DNA of 39,947 nt, taken from assembly GCA_027365345.1 (NCBI GenBank), contig DAHXNO010000017.1, positions 1 to 39,947 on the forward strand. The letters run 5' to 3'. The notes under the pieces are model-generated. The model was given only the letters and a program-made list of their open reading frames with translations, was not told where the DNA came from and did no database searches. A program made the position numbers and the translations under genes. Positions 16,019 through 24,722 of the stretch are shown here, in pieces. The number at the start of each line of letters is the position of its first letter. Within the stretch, counting starts at the first letter, position 1. The stretch is from Granulicella sp. (GTDB lineage Bacteria; Acidobacteriota; Terriglobia; Terriglobales; Acidobacteriaceae).

Positions 16019-17872
16019 ATGCGACGTCGTGATTTCTGCAAACTGGTAGCGGCCGCTGCTGCATCGGTTGCCGCTCCTGAAGCTGCCACGCTCTCAGCCC
16101 AGACTCCTGTTCCAACTTCCACCGATGGCGCTGCAAGCAGCGCCTCTGCTGGGGAAGCTCCCGGCTTCGACCAGTACACCCAGGACTACGCTCAGTTTTG
16201 CGCAACACCGGCTGACCAGCGCGTTTTTTATGCTCTGGTCGACGGCAAGATCGTAAGTGAAAGGCTCGATGAGAGCACATGGAAGCCTACCGGCTGGGGC
16301 GATTCTCCCGTTCTGCCGGTTCCTGGCGGCTCCTGGGACGGGGTCCCGATGCGGTCGCCGATTCCTGATCTGGCGGGCAGCGGTCCTTACCAGCCCACCT
16401 GGGATTCGCTGCTCCAGTATGACGCCCCTGAGTGGTACCGCGACGCCAAGTTTGGCATCTGGGCACACTGGAGCCCGCAGTGCGTCCCGGAAGACGGAGA
16501 CTGGTATGCACGCAAGATGTATATACAGAGCAACGATCCGAAGAGCCAGTACGCCTATCAGAGCCAGCACTACGGCCCAGTCTCGCGCTTTGGCTACAAG
16601 GATCTCTGCGCACAATGGACCCTGCTCAATTGGGATCCTGAAGCGCTGATTGAGCGTTACAAGAACGCCGGGGCAAAGTTCTTCATCACGCTGGCGAACC
16701 ACCACGATGGCTTTGACGCCTGGAACTCCAAGCACCACCCCTGGAATGCGACCAACATTGGCCCGCATTGCGATGTTGTAGGGCGTTGGGCCAAGGCTGC
16801 CCGAGCGCAGGGGATGAGGCTGGGAGTTACGGTGCATCAGGCCCGTAACTGGTGGTGGTTTCAGCCCTCCCATGGATCGGATGCTACCGGGCCGCTTGCC
16901 GGCGTACCCTACGACGGCCACCTGATCGCGGCCCAGGGCAAGGAACAGTGGTGGCAAGGGTATGACCCGCAGCAGCTTTACGGCGTCAAGCACCCCTTCA
17001 ACGCCTTACCGGACGTCTCCTACGTGAAGGACTTTTACGATCGCACGCGGGATCTGATCGACCAGCACGACCCCGACCTTCTTTATTTTGACAACTCGCT
17101 GTTCCCCCTGGGCTGGGGCGGCATGAACATTGGCGCTTACTTCTACAATCACAACCTTCAGACTCATGGAGGGAAGATGGAAGCCGTCGTCACGATCAAG
17201 GAGGTTCCCGACAAGTGGCAAAAGTCAGTGGTTGCCGATATCGAGCGGGGCATCAGCAGCAAGATCAGGACTTATCCGTGGCAATCGGAGACCTGCATCG
17301 GCGAGTGGCACTATAACCGCGCGCTCTACAACAAGCCGGGTGAGTATGGCGGCTATCTGCATCCGCGCGAGGTGATCCACTGGATGATCGACACGGTGAG
17401 CAAGAATGGCACCTTCATTCTCAACGTTCCCGGCAAGCCCGACGGTACGATCGACTCCAAGGAGATCGCCGTGCTGGATGGCGTGACGGCCTGGATGAAG
17501 ACCAATGGAGACGCCATCTATGCGACGCGCCCATGGAAGGTGTTCGGCGAGGGGCCGAATATGATCAAAGCCGGCAGCTTCCAGGGCAACAGCATCTCCA
17601 AACTGGATGAGAAGGACATTCGATTCACGCGCAGCAAAGACGGCAAAACGATCTTCGCCTTCGCTCTGGGATGGCCCTCCGGCGAGGTGGTGATCCAGTC
17701 GCTCGGCCTGAACAGCGCAACTCAGCCCGGGAAGATCCACAAGGTTGAGTTGCTGGGGAGCAGCGCGAAGGTTCACTGGAAGCAGGCCGCCAGCGCTCTC
17801 CGCCTGACTCTTCCAGCAGAGGGCCGACCGGACGCCGACTATGCTGCTGCGCTGAAGGTGACCTTGGGCTGA
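16019..17872 (+). CDS. Alpha-L-fucosidase, GH29, Tat-exported
   Basis: Hydrolyses terminal alpha-L-fucose from glycans with retention. The 617-residue protein starts MRRRDFCKLV followed by an Ala-rich hydrophobic stretch: a twin-arginine signal, so it is exported folded. The catalytic (beta/alpha)8 domain begins near residue 125 with EWYRDAKFGIWAHWSPQ, continues with ITLANHHDGFDAWNSKHHPW (His228/His229), and has DPDLLYFDNS, where Asp358 corresponds to the GH29 nucleophile. About 75 residues between signal and barrel are not typical and may be an extra linker or domain. A beta-sandwich domain follows at the C-terminus. GAGGTG lies upstream of the ATG. Neighbours FucP, FucX and LacI support fucose as the product used. 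Confidence 0.95.
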   Translation: MRRRDFCKLVAAAAASVAAPEAATLSAQTPVPTSTDGAASSASAGEAPGFDQYTQDYAQFCATPADQRVFYALVDGKIVSERLDESTWKPTGWGDSPVLPVPGGSWDGVPMRSPIPDLAGSGPYQPTWDSLLQYDAPEWYRDAKFGIWAHWSPQCVPEDGDWYARKMYIQSNDPKSQYAYQSQHYGPVSRFGYKDLCAQWTLLNWDPEALIERYKNAGAKFFITLANHHDGFDAWNSKHHPWNATNIGPHCDVVGRWAKAARAQGMRLGVTVHQARNWWWFQPSHGSDATGPLAGVPYDGHLIAAQGKEQWWQGYDPQQLYGVKHPFNALPDVSYVKDFYDRTRDLIDQHDPDLLYFDNSLFPLGWGGMNIGAYFYNHNLQTHGGKMEAVVTIKEVPDKWQKSVVADIERGISSKIRTYPWQSETCIGEWHYNRALYNKPGEYGGYLHPREVIHWMIDTVSKNGTFILNVPGKPDGTIDSKEIAVLDGVTAWMKTNGDAIYATRPWKVFGEGPNMIKAGSFQGNSISKLDEKDIRFTRSKDGKTIFAFALGWPSGEVVIQSLGLNSATQPGKIHKVELLGSSAKVHWKQAASALRLTLPAEGRPDADYAAALKVTLG

Positions 17873-17880
17873 TGCTCTGA

Positions 17881-17910
17881 GCCGCCGCAGGCCCGAGCGC
17901 CTGCGGCGGC
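17881..17910. terminator. Bidirectional terminator hairpin between convergent genes
   Basis: A perfect 12-bp GC stem (GCCGCCGCAGGC at 17881-17892 with GCCTGCGGCGGC at 17899-17910) with a 6-base loop starts 8 bases after the fucosidase stop and lies 74 bases past the end of the convergent fucP. There is no T-run on either side, so it may act as a strong 3' stabilising hairpin rather than a classical intrinsic terminator. Confidence 0.6.
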
Positions 17911-17984
17911 CAAGCAGGTTTGGCGTAGGCGAGTTCCAGTGTTTGGCGTGGAAGGTTTTCCTTTCCGCCGGAGGGTTGATGGGG

Positions 17985-19298
17985 TTAGCCGAGCTGGTTT
18001 TCGGTAGCGCTGATCCGTAGATCCATGAACGCATAGAAGGCGATGAAGATATATGCGGCCAGCGGTACCAGATAGGCCAGCGCCTGGCTCCCGGTGCGCT
18101 CCGTGATGAGCCCCATCAAGGGAGTTAGCACGGCCCCACCTACAATGGCCATCACAATCATGGATCCACCCAGCTTGGTGTTGGCTCCAAGTCCTCGAAT
18201 GCCCTGGGCAAAGATGGTGGGATACATGAGAGACATAAAGAAGCTGGTCAGCAACAGCGACCAGACTCCCAGCCATCCTGGAAACACGACCCCCACCAGC
18301 ACCAGAAACAGGTTTGCGATGCAATAGAGCGCCATCAGCCGGCTGGGATGAACGAAGCGCATGAGCCATGCCGAGACAAAGCGGCCAACCAGGAAGGCGA
18401 TCAGAGAGGTGGTCAAGAGAAATCCAGCCGCTTTGTCCTGGTCGTGGGTGTAGGAGAGAACGTAGGGAATGAAGTAACTCCAGGTTCCTACCTGAGCGCC
18501 GACATAGGCGAACTGGGCCCCCACGGCAAGCAGAAAGCCAGGGTGGCGCAGTAGCGCTGGAAGGCTGCCGCTGTGTTCCTCCCGAGCTTCACTTTGGGTA
18601 AGGGAGTCAGGAAAGTGGGTTGCGGCAATCAGCGCCAGCATGACAAGCGTGGCCACGGCGAGCGCCAGGTAGGGACCGATCACGCGCATCGTCTCGACGT
18701 GCAGATATGCGGCATAAGCGTGACGCGCCTTGAGGGCCGCTACCTGGGACGCATTGAGATTTACCCCGGAGAAGATGAAGATGGTGCCGATCAACACCCC
18801 AGTGATTGCGCCCAGCGGATTGAATGCCTGGGCCATGTTTAGCCGGCGCGCCGCGCTGCGTGGATCGCCCAACTGCGCGATGAAAGGGTTGGAGGCCGTC
18901 TCCAGGAAAGACAAACCACTGGCGATGACAAACAGAGCCGCCAGAAAGTACGCATATCGATTGGCCAGGGCCGCAGGCCAGAAGAGAAAGGCTCCCACAC
19001 TATAGAGTCCCAGCCCGATCAGGAAGCCGGATTTGTAGCCGAAGCGGCGCATCACCAGAGCGGCGGGCATCGCGAGCAGAAAATACCCCATATAAAAAGC
19101 CGACTGAACCAGCCCAGCCTGCAGCCGCGTCATCACAAACGACTTCATGAACTGGCGGATGAGCACATCATTCAGGTTGTTGGGAATACCCCATAGAAAG
19201 AACAGTGCGGCGATCAGAAGGAATGGAATCAGCGTGGCCCGAGTGAGTAGCGGGACGTCGAGATCGCTTTCGTCGGCAGGGGACGGTGTGAGATTCAT
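17985..19298 (-). CDS. fucP: L-fucose:proton symporter, MFS superfamily
   Basis: Inner-membrane permease importing L-fucose with protons. 437 residues with about 12 hydrophobic segments and the FucP/GluP family marks: FFLWGIPNNLNDVLIRQFMKSF in helix 1 and its loop, QSAFYMGYFLLAMPAALVMRRFGYKSG over helices 2-3, and GLSFLETASNPFIAQLGDP near residue 125. Homologues carry fucose, and some carry glucose/galactose or N-acetylglucosamine; the fucosidase and fucose dehydrogenase nearby favour fucose. An AAGGA site lies upstream of the ATG. It lies 233 bases downstream of the zinc dehydrogenase gene on the same strand, possibly one transcript. Confidence 0.9.
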   Translation of the reverse strand: MNLTPSPADESDLDVPLLTRATLIPFLLIAALFFLWGIPNNLNDVLIRQFMKSFVMTRLQAGLVQSAFYMGYFLLAMPAALVMRRFGYKSGFLIGLGLYSVGAFLFWPAALANRYAYFLAALFVIASGLSFLETASNPFIAQLGDPRSAARRLNMAQAFNPLGAITGVLIGTIFIFSGVNLNASQVAALKARHAYAAYLHVETMRVIGPYLALAVATLVMLALIAATHFPDSLTQSEAREEHSGSLPALLRHPGFLLAVGAQFAYVGAQVGTWSYFIPYVLSYTHDQDKAAGFLLTTSLIAFLVGRFVSAWLMRFVHPSRLMALYCIANLFLVLVGVVFPGWLGVWSLLLTSFFMSLMYPTIFAQGIRGLGANTKLGGSMIVMAIVGGAVLTPLMGLITERTGSQALAYLVPLAAYIFIAFYAFMDLRISATENQLG

Positions 19299-19499
19299 CC
19301 GTGAGGTCCTTGGAGTAATTCTTCAGCGTAGTTCTTCAGCACCATCTTGCAGAGCTATTTTGCAGCGCAAGCTTCCAGAGCCGTCTTCTTGCGGATGGAT
19401 CTGTGAAAGCGTCCGTGCGGCAGTGCCTTCCCCGGGGTGAGCGCTGATCCATCTTGTGGTTCCGCATACTGCGGGAAGGGAAATGAATCCAGCGCGGGT

Positions 19500-19540
19500 C
19501 TGGGAGCTCATCTGGGAGCTCATCTGGGAGTTCATCTGGG
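19500..19540. repeat. 12-bp tandem repeat, about 3.4 copies, across the end of the dehydrogenase gene
   Basis: CTGGGAGCTCAT is present at 19500-19511 and 19512-19523, with one change (GTTCAT) at 19524-19535, and CTGGG starts a fourth copy at 19536. The stop codon of the dehydrogenase (19532-19534) lies in the third copy. Read on the minus strand the repeats keep a frame open downstream of the stop. Confidence 0.8.
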
Positions 19541-20587
19541 GGGCGCATCAAGATCAATGACGATTTTGGTAAAACGTGTGGGTTCCGCACTCCAGGCAGC
19601 GAAGATCTCCGGCGCCTGTTCCAGAGGAACCGTTCTGCTGATCACATCGTCGACGGGAAATCTTCCAGCCTCCAGCATCGCGATCACCTGGCGGAAGTCC
19701 TCCGGCAGCGCGTTGCGCGTGCCCAAGACATCCAGTTCCTTCTGGACAAAGAGCCGTGTCTCGTAACAAACCGGTTCCTTGGCATAGCCGATGTAGACGA
19801 CGCGTCCGGTGTAGGCCACCTCTTCCACCGCGGCTCGAAAGGTCTCCGGCATGCCGACGGCTTCGATGATGACATCCGGCCCGAGGCCGCCCGTCAGGTC
19901 TCGCAGGGTCTTGGTGAGGGGTTGCCGTTGGGAGTGGATTGTGTGGGCTGCACCCGCCTTGCGGGCGATGGTCAGCTTGGTATCGTCCACGTCGACTGCC
20001 ACCGTAACGGCTCCACGAAAGGCCGCCGCCGCGATGGCTCCCAGGCCAACGCCGCCGCAACCCACCACCACGACCGTCTCGCTTGCGGCAACGCGGCCGC
20101 GAGCGACGGCGTGGGCGCCGACCGTCAGCGGTTCCACCAGGCATAGCTCCGTCAGGCTCAGCTCTCTGGAACTGGGATCCATCGGATCCCGAAGCGCGGG
20201 GAAGAGTTTTTCCAGCGGCACAGCAATATATTCGGTGAGCGCTCCGTCGCGCTGGACCCCCAGCGTCTGGTTTGACTCACAGGCATTGGGACGTCCGCGG
20301 CGGCAGGAGGCGCAGCTTCCGCAACTCGTGTAGGGGGAGAGGGTGACGTTGCTTCCGACGCTGAGCGTGGGGTGTGCGCCGTGAAGCTCGACGATGGTGG
20401 CTGCTACCTCATGCCCGGGAACACGTGGAAATGTCACCATGGGATTGCGGCCGCGAAAGGAGTTCAGATCGCTTCCGCACAACCCAATCCGGCGAACCTT
20501 GAGGAGAGCCTGCCCTGGCTCCGCGGAGGGCTTGGGTCTTTCCACAAGTTGGGCCCTTCCGGGCCCGGCAAGAACAACAGCTTTCAT
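19532..20587 (-). CDS. Zinc-dependent alcohol dehydrogenase, fucose locus
   Basis: A 351-residue medium-chain dehydrogenase that should oxidise a secondary alcohol of a sugar or sugar acid with NAD(P). Catalytic zinc ligands are visible at Cys37 and His59-Glu60, structural zinc cysteines at 89, 92, 95 and 103, and the Rossmann motif VVVVGCGGVGLGAIA near residue 173. The sequence type is that of the sorbitol/idonate/galactonate dehydrogenases. In this locus it could act on 2-keto-3-deoxy-L-fuconate, on lactaldehyde, or on fucose itself; the sequence alone does not decide. GGAAGGA lies before the ATG. It is divergent from the lacI-type gene and probably controlled by it. Confidence 0.88.
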   Translation of the reverse strand: MKAVVLAGPGRAQLVERPKPSAEPGQALLKVRRIGLCGSDLNSFRGRNPMVTFPRVPGHEVAATIVELHGAHPTLSVGSNVTLSPYTSCGSCASCRRGRPNACESNQTLGVQRDGALTEYIAVPLEKLFPALRDPMDPSSRELSLTELCLVEPLTVGAHAVARGRVAASETVVVVGCGGVGLGAIAAAAFRGAVTVAVDVDDTKLTIARKAGAAHTIHSQRQPLTKTLRDLTGGLGPDVIIEAVGMPETFRAAVEEVAYTGRVVYIGYAKEPVCYETRLFVQKELDVLGTRNALPEDFRQVIAMLEAGRFPVDDVISRTVPLEQAPEIFAAWSAEPTRFTKIVIDLDAPPR

Positions 20588-20968
20588 ATTTCTATCCTTC
20601 CTCGAACAGCTTTCGCAGTCTCTCCCCTTGATTTAGCGGGGCGGAGGAGCTTTTCATGGATGTTCCTCCTGACCGGCCCGGCGAGCGCAGACGCGGCTAC
20701 CGGCTTGCCGATGGGGACTGGAAGTTTGAGACAGGCTTGCAACAGATTCGAGACAGTCTTCCGGCCAAGTTCGCGGTTTTGCGTCCGTTCAGGCTGACGG
20801 AGAGATGGCTCCAACTGCACGGGGACTGCGCCTCGCCGGCGTGAGCACTCACTCCAATCCAACCTTGAAATACCTTACAGGAACCGATAAAGTTATTTCA
20901 ATAGACTTTACTCGAATTCTTCGGATGCACTTTCGCTTTTGCGTCCGGGGTTGGGATGGGTATTCACT
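20588..20968. promoter_or_regulatory. Divergent regulatory region of dehydrogenase and LacI regulator
   Basis: These 381 bases hold no credible gene. An interrupted palindrome TAAAGT (20888-20893) and ACTTTA (20905-20910) with an 11-base spacer lies in the AT-rich part upstream of the LacI-type gene. The octamer CCTTACAG just before it is shared with the fucosidase promoter region. Either could be the LacI-type operator; the distance to the dehydrogenase start (about 300 bases) leaves a long leader for that gene. Confidence 0.35.
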
Positions 20969-21982
20969 ATGGCTGTTCGGATGAAGGACATCGCGCAGGA
21001 TCTTGGTCTCTCTGTGGTTACCATCTCGAAGGTGCTGCGCAACCATCCCGATATTGCGGAAGAGACTCGGGAACGGGTGATGAAGCGAGTGAGCGAACTC
21101 GACTATCAGCCCAATCTGCTGGCGCGCAGCCTGGTTACCGGGCGCAGTTATCTTATCGGACTGGTGGTTCCCAGCCTGCTGCATCCGTTCTTTGCGGAGA
21201 TTGCCAAAGCCATCTCCGCGGCTGTTGGAGCACAGGGGTACTCGATTCTGCTCTCTTCCTCGGAAGAGGATCCCGCGCTTGAGTCTCGCGAGATTCAGCA
21301 GTTGACTGCCCGCAGGCTGGATGCTCTGGTGATCGCGACGACAGGGGCCGACCGATCGATCTTTGAGCGATTAGCCAACCATCGCGTTCCCTTTGTTCTT
21401 ATCGACCGCGAGATTGCGGGCCTGGCCGCGAACTTTGTCGGCATCGACGATGAAGCTGCGGGGCGGCTTGCCACGGAACATCTGATTCAGCTTGGCCGCC
21501 GCCGCATCGCACACATCCGCGGACGCGAAAACAGCACAGGCGTTCACCGCTTTGAGGGATACCGCAAAGCATTGGACAAGGCAGGGTTGAAGTTCCGTGA
21601 AGACATGGTGATCCCACGTTCGAACGTGGATGTGGACAGTACCCGGATGGGAGCGGAAGCCATGCGCCTGTTGCTGGAGCACAAGCCTCTGCCGGATGCG
21701 CTCTTTGCCTACAACGATCCTTTGGCCATTGGCGCTATGAATGCTATCTTTGAGGCCGGCCTTCGCATCCCTCAGGACATCGCTGTGATTGGCTGCGGCA
21801 ATCTTCACTACGACGCGCTGCTGCGTGTCCCGCTCTCCAGCATAGACCAGCGCAGCACCCAGATCGGCGAGCGGACAGCCGAGGTTCTGCTGCGCATGAT
21901 CGGGTCTCGCAAAGAGCAGCAGCCCATCAACGTGATTCTGGAGCCGACGCTGGTTGTCCGTGACTCCACCAGCGGTCCTTGA
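20969..21982 (+). CDS. LacI-family transcriptional regulator of the fucose locus
   Basis: 337-residue sugar-responsive repressor. The N-terminus is a LacI helix-turn-helix (MKDIAQDLGLSVVTISKVLRNHPDIAEETRERV) with hinge helix (NLLARSLVTGRS), followed by a periplasmic-binding-protein-like sensor domain (IGLVVPSLLHPFFAEIAKAI, DGVAVIGC-type strand VIGCGNLHYDALL). The open frame allows a TTG at 20939, but the ATG at 20969 has GGGATGGG eight bases upstream and gives the standard beginning. Position between the dehydrogenase and the dehydratase genes suggests it controls both; the effector is probably fucose or a pathway intermediate (inference). Confidence 0.92.
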   Translation: MAVRMKDIAQDLGLSVVTISKVLRNHPDIAEETRERVMKRVSELDYQPNLLARSLVTGRSYLIGLVVPSLLHPFFAEIAKAISAAVGAQGYSILLSSSEEDPALESREIQQLTARRLDALVIATTGADRSIFERLANHRVPFVLIDREIAGLAANFVGIDDEAAGRLATEHLIQLGRRRIAHIRGRENSTGVHRFEGYRKALDKAGLKFREDMVIPRSNVDVDSTRMGAEAMRLLLEHKPLPDALFAYNDPLAIGAMNAIFEAGLRIPQDIAVIGCGNLHYDALLRVPLSSIDQRSTQIGERTAEVLLRMIGSRKEQQPINVILEPTLVVRDSTSGP

Positions 21983-22123
21983 GGCATCTGATGATATGAC
22001 CGAAGAGGTTCGCAGCGGGTCGGCTCGCGCTTGCACTCCACGGAGCGGGGGTTGTCCTCCAGAGAGTTAAAGATCTTCACCCTCGCCCGCTATGGGCGCG
22101 CATCTCAACCTCAGGATTTTTCT

Positions 22124-23785
22124 ATGCCCAAAGTCATGCAAGTCGATCCACGTGATCATGTGCTGATTGCACTCGAAGATCTGAAGGCCGGTGAGGTGGT
22201 CCGGCTGGGCGGCAAGAGCTGGACCCTGGCGACCCCGGTTCCACGCAAGCACAAGTTTCTGAGCGAGGCGCGCCAGACAGGCGACCCGGTACTGATGTAC
22301 GGCGTTCTGGTTGGCCGCGCCAGAGAACCGATCCCCGCGGGCGCGGTTTTGACGGTAGCCAATCTGAAACATGACATCAGCGAGTTCTCGTCTATTCGTC
22401 ATCCCCAGCCAGAGGCGATGGGGGCTCCCTCTGGCTTGGAAGCATGGAGGCAGAAAACGTTCTTGGGCTATCACCGTGCGGATGGTCAAGTGGGTACGCG
22501 GAACTACTGGCTGGTGATCCCGCTTGTCTTCTGCGAGAACCGAAATATCGCCACGCTGCGGCAGGCCTTTGAGGAAGAACTGGGATATGCCGCGCCCTCC
22601 AGATATCGGCGTCAGGTGGCGCATCTGGCGCGTCTTTACCGGGAGCGGGGAGCGGATTGGATGGCCTCTGCCGACTCTACGGCCTTGGAACAAGCCCTTG
22701 AGGATGCATCGGAACGTCTGTTCCCCCATGTCGATGGTCTTCGCTTTCTGCTGCATGAAGGTGGCTGTGGCGGCACGCGTGAGGATGCACGGAATCTGTG
22801 CGCTCTTTTTGCCGGTTACCTGCATCACCCCAATGTTGCAGGAGCTACCGTGCTCAGCCTTGGCTGCCAGCATTCGCAAGCTTCCATCCTTATGGAGGAG
22901 CTCGGCAAGCGCGACCCGGAGTTCAACAAGCCTTTGATTCTTCTGGATCAGCAGACCGTGGGGAGGGAGTCAACCCTGATGGACTGCGCGATCCGAGAGA
23001 CATTCGCCGGCCTGGTGGAGGCAGATGGATGCAGCCGCGCGCCTGCGCCGCTGAGCAGCCTGACCCTTGGGCTGAAGTGCGGCGGCTCGGATGGTTTCTC
23101 TGGCATCTCTGCGAATCCCGCGATTGGTTACACCTCCGATCTGCTGGTAGCTTTGGGCGGTAAAACCATCCTCGCGGAGTTTCCGGAACTATGTGGGGTG
23201 GAGCAGAGTATCGTGGACCGCTGCGCCGCGCAGGCGTCTGCGGATCGATTTGTGGCCCTGATGCGCGACTATGCTGCTCGCGCGCGAGCCGTCGGCTCCG
23301 GTCTGGAGATGAACCCTTCCCCTGGCAACATTCAGGATGGACTGATCACCGATGCCATGAAGTCCGCAGGCGCGGCTCGCAAGGCGGGCACCGCTCCGGT
23401 CTCCGCGGTTCTGGACTATCCGGAGTATGCCGTCCGTGCCGGGCTGAATCTTCTCTGCACGCCTGGCAATGATGTGGAATGCGTGACAGGTGAGGTTGGG
23501 GCCGGGGCCAGCATCGTGCTGTTTACCACCGGACTGGGAACACCCACCGGCAACCCGATTGCTCCTGTCCTCAAGATTGCGACCAACACGCCGCTGACGC
23601 AACGAATGCCTGACATCATTGATATCGATACGGGCCCGGTTATCTCCGGCAACACGACCATTGAGCAGATGGGAGAACAGATTCTGGACCGGGTGATCGA
23701 TGTGGCCAGCGGTACGGTACTGACTTGCGCTGAGCAACTCGGCCAGCACGACTTCATTCCCTGGAAGCGAGGCGTCTCTTTGTGA
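22124..23785 (+). CDS. UxaA-family sugar-acid dehydratase, likely L-fuconate dehydratase
   Basis: Enzymes of this family (altronate and galactarate dehydratases) remove water from aldonic or aldaric acids to give 2-keto-3-deoxy acids. The 553-residue product has an N-terminal SAF domain (about residues 1-85) and the UxaA catalytic part with GYHRADGQVGTRNYW near 115-129, LHEGGCGGTREDARN, LSLGCQHSQ, and the signature LKCGGSDGFSGISANPAIG from about residue 317. It ends with TNTPLTQRMPDIIDIDTG. The ATG at 22124 was chosen over the open frame from 22031 because it starts the SAF domain and has CAGGA upstream. UxaA-type genes also occur in the Campylobacter fucose locus, so L-fuconate is the favoured substrate here (inference); altronate or another sugar acid remains possible. 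Confidence 0.85.
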   Translation: MPKVMQVDPRDHVLIALEDLKAGEVVRLGGKSWTLATPVPRKHKFLSEARQTGDPVLMYGVLVGRAREPIPAGAVLTVANLKHDISEFSSIRHPQPEAMGAPSGLEAWRQKTFLGYHRADGQVGTRNYWLVIPLVFCENRNIATLRQAFEEELGYAAPSRYRRQVAHLARLYRERGADWMASADSTALEQALEDASERLFPHVDGLRFLLHEGGCGGTREDARNLCALFAGYLHHPNVAGATVLSLGCQHSQASILMEELGKRDPEFNKPLILLDQQTVGRESTLMDCAIRETFAGLVEADGCSRAPAPLSSLTLGLKCGGSDGFSGISANPAIGYTSDLLVALGGKTILAEFPELCGVEQSIVDRCAAQASADRFVALMRDYAARARAVGSGLEMNPSPGNIQDGLITDAMKSAGAARKAGTAPVSAVLDYPEYAVRAGLNLLCTPGNDVECVTGEVGAGASIVLFTTGLGTPTGNPIAPVLKIATNTPLTQRMPDIIDIDTGPVISGNTTIEQMGEQILDRVIDVASGTVLTCAEQLGQHDFIPWKRGVSL

Positions 23786-23939
23786 CGAACCGCCTCCGCT
23801 CCGCATGCATGGAAGACAGGGATTCGAGCAGCAAGCGAGGATCTCTGTGACCGTGGCAAGGCGTCGGCTTCGGCGTGGTCATCCTGCACCAACCAGAATC
23901 GCTCTAGTGCGGTTTGATTAACCTGAAAGGCTGGTTCCC

Positions 23940-24722
23940 TTGGACCTTGGACTGAAAGACAAAGTCATCCTGATCACTGGCGGAGCGGAGGGGATTGGCG
24001 CGGCTATCTCCCAGGCTTGCATTGCTGAAGGCGCCGTTCCGTGCATTGTTACGCGCGACTCTGAAGGTGTGCAGGCGTTTGCGAAGGGCTTGCGCGCCAA
24101 AGGCGAGCGATTCGAGCTGATCACCATGGAACTGCAGTCGCCGGAGAGCTGTCGCCATGCTATTGAAGGGGCTATGCAGCGGCTCCAACGCATTGACGCC
24201 CTGGTGAACAATGCGGGCATCAATGACAAGGTGGGGTTGGAGTCTGGTACTCCGGAAGGATTCCTGAGCTCTATCCAGCGCAACCTGTGGCACTACTACT
24301 CCATGGCGCACTATGCGTTACCGTCTCTGAAGGCGGCGCAGGGCTCGATCGTAAACATCGCGTCAAAGACGGCAATCACTGGACAGGGAGGCACCTCTGG
24401 CTATGCGGCGGCCAAAGGCGGGCAACTTGCTCTTACCCGCGAGTGGGCGGTTGAACTGCTTCCATTTGGTATCCGTGTGAACGCCGTGGTTCCTTCTGAG
24501 GTGATGACGCCGCTCTACCGTAGCTGGATTGCTACCTTCCCCGAGCCGGAGTCTAAACTTCGTACCATCACAGGCAAGATCCCCTTGGGGAGACGGATGA
24601 CGGAGCCAGCCGAGATTGCCAGCATGGTTCTGTTTCTGCTCTCAGAAAAGGCCAGCCACATCACCGGGCAACATCTCTTTGTCGATGGCGGCTACGTTCA
24701 CCTGGATCGCGCCATCGACTGA
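23940..24722 (+). CDS. Short-chain dehydrogenase, FucX-like L-fucose dehydrogenase
   Basis: NAD(P)-dependent SDR of 260 residues, probably oxidising L-fucose to L-fucono-1,5-lactone, the entry step of the non-phosphorylated pathway. Cofactor motif TGGAEGIG at 13-20, NNAG at 90-93, catalytic Ser142, Tyr155 and Lys159 (G-Y-A-A-A-K). The C-terminal phrases VVPSEVMTPLYRSW and GQHLFVDGGYVHLDRA are those of the fucose dehydrogenase group. The frame begins with TTG at 23940, with AAAGG nine bases upstream; no ATG gives a complete N-terminus. It lies 154 bases after the dehydratase gene in the same direction. Other sugar-oxidising SDRs cannot be fully excluded. Confidence 0.85.
   Translation: MDLGLKDKVILITGGAEGIGAAISQACIAEGAVPCIVTRDSEGVQAFAKGLRAKGERFELITMELQSPESCRHAIEGAMQRLQRIDALVNNAGINDKVGLESGTPEGFLSSIQRNLWHYYSMAHYALPSLKAAQGSIVNIASKTAITGQGGTSGYAAAKGGQLALTREWAVELLPFGIRVNAVVPSEVMTPLYRSWIATFPEPESKLRTITGKIPLGRRMTEPAEIASMVLFLLSEKASHITGQHLFVDGGYVHLDRAID

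Noticed and set aside
19323-19590. Small frames encoding MSSQ or DELP repeats
   Set aside because: They are only translations of the 12-bp tandem repeat and lack homology or independent start signals.
20584-20862. A 92-codon minus-strand frame upstream of the zinc dehydrogenase
   Set aside because: Overlaps the dehydrogenase start, Arg-rich, no domain.
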